Source: Pseudisothecium myosuroides (lineage: Eukaryota > Streptophyta > Bryopsida > Hypnales > Lembophyllaceae). From it: DNA of 64,000 nucleotides. A program made the position numbers and the translations under genes. The DNA lies in contig OX637292.1 of NCBI GenBank assembly GCA_951799445.1, positions 5,707,296 through 5,771,295 on the forward strand, in the 5' to 3' direction. The notes under the pieces are model-generated. The model had not been told where the DNA came from, did no database searches, and saw only the letters and a program-made list of their open reading frames with translations. This document shows positions 23,459 through 35,314 of the stretch, one piece after another (position 1 is the first letter of the stretch; each line of letters opens with the position of its first letter).

Positions 23459-24605
23459 TTTAGCATTCTGTGATTTACTTTTCGTTTCTATATAAATGAA
23501 ATCAACAAAATCACCTATTTTTTTCAAAGTAGAATGAAATCACAAATTGTTAAATAATTACATATACTTAGATGAAAAATCAATATTTCAACTCCAACTT
23601 CCGTATTTATAGACAAACGGAAGTTTTAAAGAAAATTATGCCGCCTCAAGAATAGTATGAATGTGTGACAAGTACTTCCTTGTGTGATAATTTTAGAAAT
23701 TGAAAAATGCACCTAAAATATCTCTTGAGAGATCCATTGAATTCGTCAATGTGCCCAATTCCTCCAAGTGGTGGGAAAATGAATCAATATTTTATTTTTC
23801 ATGAACTTCCACTTTACGAAAGTGTAGTAGACTATTACAAAAATGAGTGGAAAAAATTTCAGTCCATTTGAACACATAGATTGGAAAGATCATAATGTTT
23901 GAAATGATGAAAAATACTTCATTTCATTCTTGCTAAACGGGATCAATAGCCACTTCGAGTCTTGGCTCTTCCATTGGTGATAAATCCAGAAATGTCACTT
24001 TATCATATTAAAGTTAACCATAAAGTTCTCCTCAGTTTGTACTAGAAGTATTAGAGGGAGGTTGTACTAAGAATAGTACAAAAGAAACACAACACCAAAC
24101 TCCATCAGACCCAATTTTGGTACTTCAAGAAATTTCGTCATGTGTTTTTCTCAAACTCTGGTCCTTTGTTGCACACACTTTACTTTACACCTTAAGTTAT
24201 CATATTGCCTTGAATCCATCATTCAATAGACCATCTGACCCTTGAATAGATGCCAAATTGCCAAACCTCAATGGCAAGCCAAAAAAGAAAACACACACTC
24301 GAGTTTGAAAAAATTCTCCGCACGAAACCCCTCGTACCACACAAAAAACCCACGAACAAAAATCAGTCCCATGGGCACGTGTAAAAACTTCCAACCAATA
24401 CAAATCAGAACAAGGGGAACCCAAGTATGATTCGACCCCCACTCAAACCCAATTCAATTGTGTGTACGGTGTCATTCCACCAGTGGGTGCCCAATAGCAT
24501 TTCCCGCCTCCCAAACCACAAATGGAACGCAAGGCTTTTCCCCTGAAATCTCAAACCAGAAACCAATTGGATCCCAAATTTAAAAAAAACAAAAACAAAA
24601 ACAAC
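23459..24605. other. No gene recognised; upstream region of the CPBP gene
   Basis: AT-rich DNA becoming GC-richer after 24200. Overlapping ORFs on both strands (24200-24842) have Trp/Gly/Phe-rich, low-complexity translations with no domain, and are treated as shadows of the GC shift. Confidence 0.4.
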
Positions 24606-24606
24606 A

Positions 24607-24635
24607 ACCCCACCCCACCCCACCCCACCCTCACC
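24607..24635. repeat. (CCCCA)n microsatellite, G-quadruplex-capable on the minus strand
   Basis: Five consecutive CCCCA-type units read as repeated TGGGG on the minus strand, enough for a four-stack G-quadruplex. It lies about 1.1 kb upstream of the CPBP start codon. Confidence 0.75.
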
Positions 24636-24643
24636 AATGACAC

Positions 24644-24800
24644 TGAACCCCCTTTCCAAGACCGCCCCCTGATGAGACCAGTGCCGCAAGGCCATTTGAA
24701 ATCCAACGCCACTCCTCAACTGATGAACCATTGAACCCCCTTTCCAAGACCGCCCTCTGATGAGATTTTGAAATCGAACGCCACTCATCAGTTGCTGGCT
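24644..24800 (+). repeat. Two-copy tandem duplication (88-bp period) upstream of the CPBP gene
   Basis: TGAACCCCCTTTCCAAGACC occurs at 24644 and 24732, followed in both by CTGATGAGA and later by AACGCCACTC. The second unit lacks an internal piece. It lies in the probable promoter or leader region of the gene at 25692. Confidence 0.75.
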
Positions 24801-25691
24801 GGTGGGCTGGCCCCAGCCGAAGCGGATTATGCCAAATGCCAAGTCAGATATGGCTGAGGCTAGGGCTATATTACAGAATAATAGTGACTAGTGAGTGACT
24901 AGTAAGTTACTATACGTAAGTAGCCCTTGGAAAGCACCCCTAAGCACTACTGTAGAGAACCCTAAGGAAATCTGTTTGAGCAAGTGAGGGGCACTTGGGG
25001 TTTATCGCGAGCCAATGCCATGCCCGGCTTTACTGTGGCCACAGGATTTCATATCCACTAGTAGGGGTCGTCGTGTGGCCTTTAAAGGCCTGCTCGCCAT
25101 AGCCAGCTGGTTAGTTCCCCGGTTGCATGGTCGGTCACTTGAGTCGGCCGCGCCGAGATTGCTAGTATGCATCAATCGCAAGTGTCAAAGAGATTTTGAG
25201 AATCAGAATCAGAAGAAGTGCAAAAATCCGTCGTTTTTTTAGTCGGTTCGGGATCCAGGGTTGTGTTGAAGGGAATTGGGAGAATCTGAAGAAGTGCAAA
25301 TTTGTAGTTTTGTTAGTGCGTTGCAAGTTTGAGAGTTTGGGATTCAGGTTTGTGTCGAAGAAATTGGAGAAGGGCTTCGGAATTGGTAGTTTTAGGGGCT
25401 TGTTGCCATTTTGAGAGCTTTGTGTGCGAGTTTGGGAGTTAAAAGAAGTGCAAATCCGTAGTTTTGTTATTGGGTTTCAATTTGGATTCAGGTTTCGAGA
25501 AGAAGAAGAAGAAGAGCTTTGGAACTTGTGGTTTTTAGGGGCTTGTTGCCATTTTGAGAGTTTTGTGTGAGTTTGGGGAGTTTGGGTGTATTGATGGAGT
25601 GATGGGGAGTTTGGTGGGTGTTCAGTTTTGTTGATTTTGTGGCGACTTCGGTGTTTTGTGAGTTGCTTTTGAGGGGGCGTTTGCCATCAGG

Positions 25692-26996
25692 ATGCCTTCG
25701 CCTTTCGGCGCGTTTGGTTTGCAGGACCGACCTTTGCGTTCTTGCGGAGCAACTACAGGGACCGCGACTGGCCAGTTTCTGCAAGGGGTGGAGCGTTCGT
25801 TCAGGGTTGCGTCTCAATTCGACGCCAGCGGTTTGTTAGACTCCGTCTCCTGCTCAAGTAACGGCGGATTGCAATGTCGCGAGCGCAACTCTCGTGACCA
25901 CGGGTTACTCCTCCATCCCCTTTCTCGCATCCGAGGGTTTAAGTTCCGGCACCACCACGAATCCGTTGAGAGGAATGGCCATAACGGACTCTCCCCTGTC
26001 ATGGCGTTGGGCGGAGAAGGTCGCGACATGGGAGAGGAGGCGAGCAAGGAGATAAGCGACACCGGCGATATGAATCCCCAATGGAATGTCAATCTCGCAA
26101 CGAGCGCATCTTCGTCTTCTTCCTCCGAGACCGACGCAAGCTGGGAGCAGATCAGCATGGTGTTCCGCATCTGCTACTCTGTGGCCATGTACGGCGGCCT
26201 GGCGTTCGCCGGTCACGTCATCTGCAGCTTCACGGGCGTTGACCTCTGGGGCGGTTTCAACCTCGCCCCCGAAGTCATCACCACCGGCTTCGGCTACGCC
26301 ATCCCTCCAATGATGTTTCTCCTCTTCATCCTCGAGGACGAAATCGTGAAGTCCTGGGGCCCGGCTCGCGCCATCCGCGACGTCGAAGACGAGGAGCTTT
26401 TGGATTTCTTCTCCGGAATGTCGCCCTGGCAGTTCCCCTTCGTCGTTGCCTCAGGCGCCATCGCCGAGGAGCTTTTCTTCAGGGTTGCAATTCAAGGCGG
26501 ATTAACTCACGCACTGCAGATGAGCGACAAGGGCGTCACGGACTCAACCGTGGGGCTCGCGGCGCTGACGGGCGTGATCCCCCTCTTCGTCCCGTTCTCG
26601 CAGTTCTTCGCGACTGCGCTCACTGCAGCGCTCACAAGCTCCATGTACTACGTCATGACTTCACCGAAGGATCCCAAGTATGTTGTGGCGCCCGTGACGA
26701 GGGGAAGGAACAACAGGTGTGACATCAAGGAGAGAGTCTCGGCGTGGTATGAGAGGAGGCAACAGAAGAAAATCTACTCGCCGTTGGTGGAAGGCTTGCT
26801 GGCGATGTACTTAGGGATTGAGTGGATGCACACGGGGAACATCCTGGCGCCGATCATCACGCATACGGTGTATTCGCTCGTGATTGTGGGGAATGGGTTG
26901 AGGAGGATTCATGACAACAGGGAGAAGCTGCGGCAGCGGGTGAATAAAATCTCCGGGGCAAGGTTAGCCAGGATTGAAAATCAGGTGGAGTCGTGA
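25692..26996 (+). CDS. Plastid-type CPBP (CAAX/Abi) intramembrane protease-like protein
   Basis: A single-exon ORF of 434 residues, much GC-richer than its surroundings. The first ~110 residues are Arg/Ser-rich and poor in acidic residues until about 95, as expected of a chloroplast transit peptide. Several hydrophobic segments follow from about residue 160. The CPBP signature EExxxR appears as E259-E260-L-F-F-R264 (AEELFFR). The final motif appears as H380-T-G-N383 ... H391 (EWMHTGNILAPIITH), which supplies catalytic Glu and His candidates. The FxxxH motif usual between them is not evident. The layout recalls the plant plastid proteins of the SCO4 kind, though I cannot assign orthology. A polyadenylation-like AATAAA lies near 27169. 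An earlier in-frame Met is not available, and the alternative downstream Met residues would remove the transit peptide. Confidence 0.85.
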   Translation: MPSPFGAFGLQDRPLRSCGATTGTATGQFLQGVERSFRVASQFDASGLLDSVSCSSNGGLQCRERNSRDHGLLLHPLSRIRGFKFRHHHESVERNGHNGLSPVMALGGEGRDMGEEASKEISDTGDMNPQWNVNLATSASSSSSSETDASWEQISMVFRICYSVAMYGGLAFAGHVICSFTGVDLWGGFNLAPEVITTGFGYAIPPMMFLLFILEDEIVKSWGPARAIRDVEDEELLDFFSGMSPWQFPFVVASGAIAEELFFRVAIQGGLTHALQMSDKGVTDSTVGLAALTGVIPLFVPFSQFFATALTAALTSSMYYVMTSPKDPKYVVAPVTRGRNNRCDIKERVSAWYERRQQKKIYSPLVEGLLAMYLGIEWMHTGNILAPIITHTVYSLVIVGNGLRRIHDNREKLRQRVNKISGARLARIENQVES

Positions 26997-27189
26997 TTTC
27001 GGGGGGGGCTCGAGTCTCCAACAGTTTTGTGCATCTTTAGTTAGTAGCTTCACTTATGATGAAAATACTTATACTGTAGTTGATAGATTAGTGAACCTCT
27101 AGTGGTTTGTAATATTTTTGACATCAACACTGTATTATATTTGGACACATGACAATCATACATCATTAATAAACATCCTCAAGGGCGCC

Positions 27190-27490
27190 GTGGCTTGCAA
27201 CCGAACTTTTAGTTTTAGTTTTCGTTTTGTGGGGATTCAATGCTCTGAATTTTGAATTGGTTCTGTGGATTTTTTCTTTCATGTTTTGTATGATCAAAAT
27301 GCACCAACTCTTCCATATCGCACACACTAGAATTGAGACGTTTCGTGTCTTGCAACCAAACTTTGCATTTTTGTTTTGTGGGGGTTTAATGCTCTGGGTT
27401 TTGAATTGGTTCTGTGGTTGTCTTGTTTGATGTTTTGTATGATCAAAATGCACCAACTCTTCCATATCACACTCTAGAATTGAGACGTTT
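27190..27490 (+). repeat. Two tandem 155-bp units after the CPBP gene
   Basis: CTTGCAACC(G/A)AACTTT starts at about 27194 and 27349. Both units end with ATCAAAATGCACCAACTCTT and AATTGAGACGTTTC. They begin about 20 bp after the probable poly(A) signal. ORFs here are by-products. Confidence 0.8.
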
Positions 27491-27499
27491 CTTGCGAAT

Positions 27500-29560
27500 G
27501 TCACGCTGTTGTGGACAACTTCCACCTGTGAAGATGTGAGTGTATTTAGAAGCCTACTTGGATGCGAGTGTAATTGAAGTTACTGTAGAAATTGATGAGG
27601 TTTTGAGCTTTTTGCGTGTTCAGTACTATATGTCTGGGATGATGAGATTTGAGTCTGTTTCGTGGCTTGAGTAATTCAAGTGGCAGCGAACGTTGATACT
27701 GAGAGCATCAAGTTAGCGTTGATGGCATGCGGAAGTGAAATTCTCATGAAGAGGTACGTGTACGTGTTTCCATGCTTTCACTGTTTTTCAATCTGTTGTG
27801 AGTGTTCATGATGTTTGTGTCGAGGCAGGTTGAGGTGGTTAGTTCCACCCTTGATGCAAACTGTTTTCATTCAAGGAGTATGTGCCTTGATTGAACCATT
27901 TCAGGTTTTTTATTGGTTTAATTGTTTTTGGAACAATGGTAGAATGCAAATATGTCTCAAACATGTCACAAGCATGTCGCAATCATGGTTTTTCCATCTA
28001 TCTAAACATTTTTATGTTGGTTCTTGTACATTTCTACAAAATGGATTTTAAAAATTTTTCTTTGTCAATATTCTTTAGTTTACCTTGTAAGGACGGGATG
28101 GTTATTGTGGAAATCATTCTTTTTGGTACAATGAGAATCATCTACTTAGAAAAATCAAAAGCACTCATTGGAGGTCAAACTATTGTACAAGATCTTCCCT
28201 TTTTGCACAAAATTCCAAGGATGAACATATGCACTTGTCTTGCATAGAAGGATTCTCTTACATGCATCAAACCACTTTGGGCCGCAACTTCCTTGTAGGG
28301 TTGATTCCTGAAGGTTGGAGCACATGACCATTGGTTGTAAAACTTGAAAGTCCTTCACTTTGTATCCTCTGTTTCTTCTCTATTTATGAATGAATTTTTT
28401 TGGTCTTATTTTTCAAAGATGAAATCACATGTCATAGATTCTAATAATTATTGAAAAAGATTGGTTAATGCAATACTTGACCTAACCATATAGATAAAAT
28501 CTATAGATCACATTTTACACTTTTTGTTTATAAGTAGTCATTAATTATTCTTCTAAATTGTATTCTAAAATATATATTCACAATTTTAAAATTTTCGATT
28601 GTCTCCTAGTCCTTCAGGGGTAAAGGTGTGCTAACTTTAGAGCATATTCAACATAGTGCAAAATACCTTTACAAAATAAAAAAGAGGTGGCCCAAAAGTT
28701 TTGAAGGAAAAAAAAATCCCTTTGGATTGCAAGCAACTCACTAAAGTTGCGGCCCCACATTTCTAGAACAATTTGCCTACTATTTAAGGTTGGTTTTGCG
28801 AACTTGCTATATAGCTCTCTAGAAAAAAAAATCTATATTGTCCATTTTGGATTCCGATTTTGGCAAGCAACATAGACAACATCCCTAAAAAGAAGCTTTT
28901 CATTTTAATAATCAAGGAGTTTTGTTGATATGTTGTTGGAAAAAGTGATTGAATGGCTGAGCACCTCTTTCCTAAACATTGTTCTTTCTAGTTTTGTAGG
29001 CCTTAATATTGCTTAGCATGACTCTTTGCAATTCACATTGTAGTGGGCAAGGGATGCTCTTAATCCTAGACTTACATAGGGAGGTTGGGTCATCAAAAGT
29101 ATTTTTACTTCAAATATGAGTTTTTACTACTTGAAAAAAATTCATTAGTCATTCATTATATTATCATGCAACATGACATAAAGTTTTCTTGTAGAATTCC
29201 ATGTTAGAAACATGTTTGGATGTTGGGTTCTTTTAAAGTGACATCTAAGTATAAATTGTTGGATGTCGGTGCTAAAAAATAGGGAGTGAACACCTCATAT
29301 TTGGTCACCTTAGTGTAGATGCCAATAAATAGGGACTAGATGTCAATCATTAGTTGCAAAGGATCAAACCAAATTTTTTCCATTGGCATCCAACTCCCAT
29401 TTGTAGATGGTTGCACCTAGTGTGTATGTGCCCATTATCATGCGTAACAATCATGTGGCATTTTACGTAGACAAAGTAAGTCCAGCTACATTTGAATTAC
29501 CTTGTTAGAAGATCAACACGTCCTTAATGCATCATGAACGTCAAATCTAATTATTTGGCC
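27500..29560. other. No gene recognised; contains a decayed TTAA-element end
   Basis: Overlapping plus-strand ORFs at 27815-28247 lack recognisable domains. Around 28480-28623 the sequence matches the right part of the 38681-39241 element (CTAACCATATAGAT, TTATTCTTCTAAATTG) and ends CTAGTCCTTCAGGGG followed by TAAA. This is a truncated group V element whose left end was not found. Confidence 0.45.
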
Positions 29561-29562
29561 AT

Positions 29563-29880
29563 ATTGTCTAGAAATATACCGCTTTGCCTGTTCTTGACCT
29601 GGAGGTGCATTACTTAATGAAATAGGAGAAGATATGCAGAATTTGGAAGTCATTGTATTGAATCAAACTTTATATATCCCCTGAAATTTGGAGCAATGTA
29701 TCACCTCAAGATTGCTTATTATAGATACTAACGTATGTTGTGAAACTCCATCTCAGTTAACAAATATTCAATCTACAAATAACGTATGTGTACCCTCGTG
29801 GGTGAGACACTGAACTATTTTTAACAGTTGCAGTATTTGCAGATGAGCATCAATTCACAAATTGCGACTGTTGAGAGATC
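29563..29880 (+). pseudogene. Inverted, decayed duplicate of the HUS1 3' end and downstream region
   Basis: Read on the plus strand, this stretch follows the minus strand from about 30975 to 30655. It contains ACCGCTTTGCCTGTTCTTGA, corresponding to the last codons of HUS1. AGGAGAAGATATGCAGAATTTGG, GGAGCAATGTATCACCTCAAG, GAGACACTGAACT and GCGACTGTTGAGAG follow in the same order as in the parent. The coding remnant carries indels, and its stop codon region is changed. The two copies form a large inverted repeat separated by roughly 0.8 kb. Confidence 0.7.
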
Positions 29881-30331
29881 AAACCTATCAAGCAAAACTA
29901 AGAGGGTCTTCATTTCATTTTCTCCAAGCTCTGCGAGTGCTACATTTGCTTACCGTTTGAACTGTTCAAGTGGTCCCAACGCGAATCTTTTCATATAACA
30001 TGCACGCTTATTAGTTTCAACAAACCAATCCCAAAATTAATTAAAGAAACAAGTTTGATGCAGCTAGGGGTAAATTATATTTGACAACTGCGTAAAAAAG
30101 GCTTACCTGATAGGCAAGTATGTGAGGCGAACAGATACCCGACATATTCTCAAGTTCCTGCATAATTAGTTGAATACGAGCTCCTTCATTTCTTCACGTA
30201 GGGCATTTCTACCTTAACACTGATTTGATACTTTGCCAGTGACAACGTAGAAACGCCAGTAGAGATAGATATGGCGTACAAGAAAATGGTTTAAGAATCA
30301 GGGATTGCAAATTGGGGTTCAGTACTTACAC

Positions 30332-30651
30332 TCATTTTGTGAGTATGCTTTCATTAACGATTTGCCAGAAACCATTATCGAGCCCCTGGCCTAATGTCAC
30401 CACCACCAGGCCGAGAAGAGGGTCTGATTGCATAATCTGAAATTCAAGCACATCATCCACATATGCTACACCACGGAAAAACCATGAGAACATTACCTCA
30501 AACAATACAACATTGGTATTTACAAGAGAAGACATGCACATCAATATACCAGACTCGGCATTCTACAAGAGTGATCTCCTCCAAAACCATTCACTGTCCA
30601 TTCAAGTGTACACCTTACTTGCGTAAATGCCTTAATGTCTGCAACCGCCAT
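30332..30651 (-). CDS. Candidate two-exon gene for a 45-residue protein, unknown function
   Basis: Exon 1 is 30619-30651 (MAVADIKAFTQ) and ends at a consensus GTAAGG donor. Exon 2 is 30332-30436 after a TTGAATTTCAG acceptor, in phase 0, and ends in TGA. The second exon encodes a hydrophobic stretch (DPLLGLVVVTLGQGL, about residues 16-30) and then an amphipathic tail. Only this frame is open through exon 2. The start codon lies about 290 bp downstream of the HUS1 stop on the same strand, so the two could share a transcript. I do not recognise the product. Evidence is limited to splice signals, phase and composition. Confidence 0.4.
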
Positions 30652-30942
30652 TCATTTTATCTCTCAATAGTCGCAATTGTGAACCAATCGTGCGATGCTT
30701 ATCTGCAAATACAGCAATCCTGGAAAAGAGTTCAGTGTCTCATCCATCCGAGAGACGTTTACTACAAGGGCACAAAGAGAATTGGATATGCAATAACTGA
30801 GACAAAGTAGGAGTTTCATAACATACAGCATAGAGTGAACAATCTTGAGGTGATACATTGCTCCAATTTTCAGGTAATACATCAAATGTGACTACATAAT
30901 ACAAGGACTACCAAATTCTGCATATTTTCTCCTTTGTCATTT

Positions 30943-33889
30943 TTATGCGCCGCCAGGGTCCAGAACAGGTAAGCGGTAATGAAGACTAATCGTGTTGTCA
31001 GTTTGACGAGTCCCTGGGATGAAGTACTGGAACATCATGTAAAGGCACGAGTCGACAGCTCCAACACCTGCACAAGGATTTGCATCTTAGATCCACTTTA
31101 CCATAATGGCATATGACTACAAAGTAGAACATTTCACTAAACCAACTCTAGAATACTTGTACTTGACGGCTGCACGTTATTGAAGATGTCTTGTTGAATA
31201 TGCACAAGCCTGAGGATACACATGCGTCTGAGACTCATTATAAAATTCTGGTGACAGTTTGGCTCTTCATATAATACTCAGCAAGCAATCAGGTAGCAAT
31301 GAGCAATCAGGTAGCAATGAGCAATCAGGCTGAATAAATCTAGAATCCCTCATGTCACAAGTCAGACTTACCACAGAAAACTGCATCAGGTCTCGTTAGG
31401 TGACACTGCAAGCTTTTTGCAAAATGTTTCATGTTTACAAACTGCAGCACAATAAAAAAACTGTCCTTATTTGCATGTCATGACTGACGAGATGTCAACA
31501 CCCGAAGCAAATTGAGAGTACCAGCAAAAATAGCAGAGCAAATTTACAATCACTTTATGACCGGGTTCATTCAATCTGAGACCACAACAATGCATCTCAA
31601 CGCACGAAATTAGGAAGCTGAGTACCACTTTTGAAGCCTCCCCTTTCTGTAAGGCTAGCTGAAGCCGTGATGAAGAGCTGGAAGCCGAATCAGTTGAGGT
31701 TGGATCCGCTGCACAAGTTGGAACCAAGGGGTTAAGCACAAGGCGTTTCTTGATGATTCATCACCTAGTTATACTAGGACCACTAATACCTTTAAGTTCT
31801 CTGAATCTCAAATTAACCTGTCCAATTTCATAACCAGGATACACATAATCAGTACGCTATTGGTACAGCAGATCTCATGTAACCTCTTTTCAGGTACAGC
31901 ATGATTCAAATAATTTAAGGCACTAAATGTGAAGATAAAAGATGACTAAGCATGAGACCTTAGAAACCTGAGGGCGTGCCTCATTGGCTAATATGAAAAG
32001 ACCAATGCAAGAAGAAATGCACATAGAGAGGTGAACAAATCCAATAATAGTTGCTTGTCTGTTTAGGTATGTACCTCGTAATCCTATAACCCTCAGCTTC
32101 CGGTATTCAGAACCAATGGAAACCATAGTTTGCGAGACCTGTAGGTGTATGTCACCGTATTGTGTAACGGCTACTTCGAGCACTTCACCCAATTTTCCAA
32201 GGCGATCTATTAAACCTATCATCTTGTCCAAATCTGGTACTTGCACCAGTGTCTGTAATTATAAGAATTCGCATCATCATAAAATTAGAATATAACGAAG
32301 AACATAGTAAAAGTCAAGCTCCTCTGCACTCTGTTCATCTGTGTGCAATTTCATACGCAAATGATTCGCTAGACAAAACAACAGATATCTAATGGCCAAC
32401 CAATCTGGCATGGTTAGAATTTAAAAAAAGTTTGTACTCCGTAATTACTTTTAAGAAGTCTATGCGCACTCCAATCCGCTCAATTCTGAACGAAAATGTT
32501 GACGGGAATCCACGACGAACCAATGGCTGTTGAAAGTACAGTTCTTCAGAGAAAACCTTACCCTGGGCAATTCTTGAGCCATGTCCAGACTTGTTTGCAG
32601 TTCCTGCACATCAATGCGGTTCAGAGGTTGCGATATGGGAACGTCTTGGATGATTGCAGATTTGAGTCCCTGCAAGCAACAAAGGCTGTATCATGAGCTC
32701 ACAGCTGAAGAATACATGGCAGAAAGCTACTAAACTTTGAGTTTCTATAGCGATCTCCGCACAACTATGTACTACACGACAGCTCGTCGCTCAAAGAAAT
32801 CATCTCCAAATTTCTGCATGTATCTTTGAGTGGAACGAACTTTCTGATTCAAATGAGGTGCCCTGTACGACTACGTAATCTGAGTTCACTATGCAGTTAG
32901 TGACCAGATGTACTAAAATGCATGGAAGTCGCAATATCATAGCTCAAAGTATGCAATATGCCTCAGAAATTAGATAACTCTGACCTTACTTTCGAAAGTC
33001 AAGTACGGCATTGGACGTTCCGATAAGCTGGGACGCTTCCTCACGAGTTTCACCTGCAACCTGTCGCCATATATACTTACACTACTCTTCAGTGCTCTTA
33101 GCAGCAATGTAAGGTCTACGGTGAAGGCAATCCGGTCTTGATTTTGGCTTGATATTCGATAGTCGTCGAAAACAATATCCTGCCACAATCTCACCATTAG
33201 AACCTTCGTTTAAGGTTCAAGGCAACAGCAGACAACGAAAGATGTAGTAGACTAGTGGCAAAAACGTAAGACAATAATCAACTCTAACGACTAAAATATA
33301 CAAAACAATTATAAAAAGGATCAAACCATTCATACTACAGTAATTAGTCTTACTCCATCAAATACACATTTGATACCTTGGAAAATTGCGCGATTGCTTG
33401 CACTCCGTCAGAATTCAGAACGTTGTGAAGTATGATCAAGTGAACCGGCGTAAGATAAATATGACATGTTTTTCCTATTTTTTCGAAAGCTGGCAGAAAT
33501 CCTGAGGAAGTGTGCCAGACAGACCAGGGAATTAGCAACCATAAATTACATTAACAAATAATTGAATTCGAGCAAAACTCTTTGAATTTGCCTTTTCTTG
33601 ACACAGCGGTCAGAACACGAGAAACATCAGCTAGAGTACACTGCACAAGCAGTGAATAGTCGCAGTCACTAGTACTAAGTGCACAATTTAGATGCAACTC
33701 GGCCACTGTATTTCAATCTTTCGAAGGTTAGACTACTCACAAGTTTACTGCCAGAACAGATTATGCACAAATCGTCATTGAATTCCAGCAATGGACTATG
33801 TCAGCGAAAGAAAAGCGCAATGAAAGAGAGGACTTACGTCGTTCCAGAAGTGTGACTCCATGATCCGTAAGAAACGCCTTGAATTTCAT
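30943..33889 (-). CDS. HUS1: HUS1, subunit of the 9-1-1 checkpoint clamp (8 exons)
   Basis: Coding exons on the minus strand are 33838-33889, 33377-33501, 32985-33179, 32562-32669, 32075-32252, 31626-31708, 31372-31441 and 30943-31067. They join in phase into a 311-residue protein, close to the plant family length. HUS1 features appear in order: N-terminus MKFKAFLTDHG; a FLPAFEKIGKTCHIYLT block; DDYRISSQNQDRIAF; the RALKSSVSI helix; IIQDVPISQPL; a VPDLDKMIGLIDRL linker region; KHFAKSLQ; and the C-terminal FQYFIPGTRQTD and LPVLDPGG. HUS1 joins RAD9 and RAD1 in a PCNA-like ring loaded at damaged DNA for ATR signalling. Most junctions are GT-AG with good context. The exon 3 donor (AAG then GTCAGA) is non-consensus but is the only one keeping phase. 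A short A/T-rich leader precedes the ATG. Confidence 0.93.
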
Positions 33890-34604
33890 ATTGAACGGAT
33901 TCCAGGAGCGAATGAAAAATCCAAAATATTTTCAGGGCTTATACGATCCTATTTAAGTGAACGCGCTCGAATGCTAAGTGTGTGCTGCGAAGGAGCTCAT
34001 GCCGGCAGAGGTTTTCATGCAAACAATCTCTTCAACAAAACTAGCCGTTACGATAACGAACAAGGTGTCGCGAGGGAAAGACGAGGTGGCTTCGAAATAA
34101 GAGGTACAAAGTGCTTAAAACCCTGACCAATTCATGTGATCCTTCGCATTCCCCATTACAACGAACAATCGTCGCTCTCTTCTTTCAATCACCTCCACAC
34201 ACCAGAGCTTCAAAACACACGCACTCGACCGTCTTACCAATTGCAAACAGCGAAGTCATCTTCTTCCATACCCTGTCTCTTCAAAACTAGCAAAGCAAAC
34301 TACCCTGCAAATTTGCAATATATGACTAGAAGGATTGCTGGATTATCGAATCGAGATTTTCCGACATCAAACCCGAAATCAAGTGTGTCCACTCCAGCTC
34401 CGCGAAAACTCACTCACCACCCAAACACAAATCGAACACGAGCATCTTCTGAATCAAGCAATTTGAAGAGAAACGTGGAGTAGAAGGAGGGGCTCCCGCG
34501 CTCTTTTTTCTCCTCTTTAATATCACCTTCTCTAATATCACTTCTCTTTCCTTTGCTTCACGAGTTCACGTAATTCCAATTTGCTTCAAGTAATTCCAAT
34601 AAAT
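33890..34604. other. Upstream region of HUS1, no second gene recognised
   Basis: This is GC-richer than typical intergenic DNA here. It contains two plus-strand ORFs (33860-34126 and 34136-34483) without domains, the first overlapping HUS1 exon 1 in antisense. It probably holds the HUS1 promoter and leader. A CT-rich run near 34495-34560 reads as a purine tract on the HUS1 strand. Confidence 0.45.
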
Positions 34605-35314
34605 ATTGCAAAGGTTATAAGTTGTTGTTTTTCAATGTCTAACCGGGGAGTGAATATACATTTTCTAAAGAAAGACTACTTAATTTTATTGGATTTAAAA
34701 AAATTTAATTATTAAAAACATTTAAACTATTCAATTCCAAATTATAAATAATGGAGCAAGCAATGGAACTAGAAAAACATATAAAGCCATTTATTGAATT
34801 CAATTTTAAAATTAAACAAATAAAAACAAAAATAAAGGATACCATTTGTTGTCTAGAGCATTCTCACTATTGGAACTAATGATTCTCAATTTTTGCTCAC
34901 AATTATTAGCGATTTAGTTTTTTCCTTCCAGTATTATTGTTTACTTATAATTTTTTTTAAGAGAATGTGAAATCTTTTTTGGTTAGATTTTTTTAATTTA
35001 TTCTCAAACCATTTTCCAAAATATTAGCTAAATCATACAAGTTTTGGACAAATACGTTTTTCTTAAATGTTGAAAGACAAAACTTCATTTGCTTTTGGTA
35101 GGGTTAAAAATAATTATTTTTTCAGGTTTAAGCATATTGAACTTGCAAATAGTGAAAATGTTCACTCTAAAATTTTTGGAGGATGTACTTGACAAGTTAA
35201 GTAAAGGATTCTATGGTAAATATGAAGAATAAATGTAGATTAATATCGTGACCTTACTTTGGATACTAGTATTTTGAAGTAGTTTTGGGCTTCAAACACC
35301 TTAGTATTTTAGGT
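34605..35314 (+). mobile_element. TTAA-flanked element, group IV, without nested insertion
   Basis: Homologous to 21640-22252 plus 23161-23264: AATATTGCAAAGGTTATAAG, CATTCTCACTATTGGAACTA and GAGGATGTACTTGACAAG, then AGTAAAGGATTCTATGG and GTAGTTTTGGGC. The right end TTAGTATTTTAGGTG is followed by TTAA (35315-35318). The left end is truncated near the HUS1 upstream region. It preserves the unoccupied site of the 22257-23156 insertion. Confidence 0.65.

Noticed and set aside
24200..24842. Overlapping ORFs on both strands
   Set aside because: Composition-driven (GC shift and CCCCA repeat), with no recognisable protein features and no splice pattern.
34136..34483. 115-codon plus-strand ORF upstream of HUS1
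   Set aside because: Low-complexity Ser/Thr/Asn-rich translation without a domain, more likely promoter or leader of HUS1 on the other strand.
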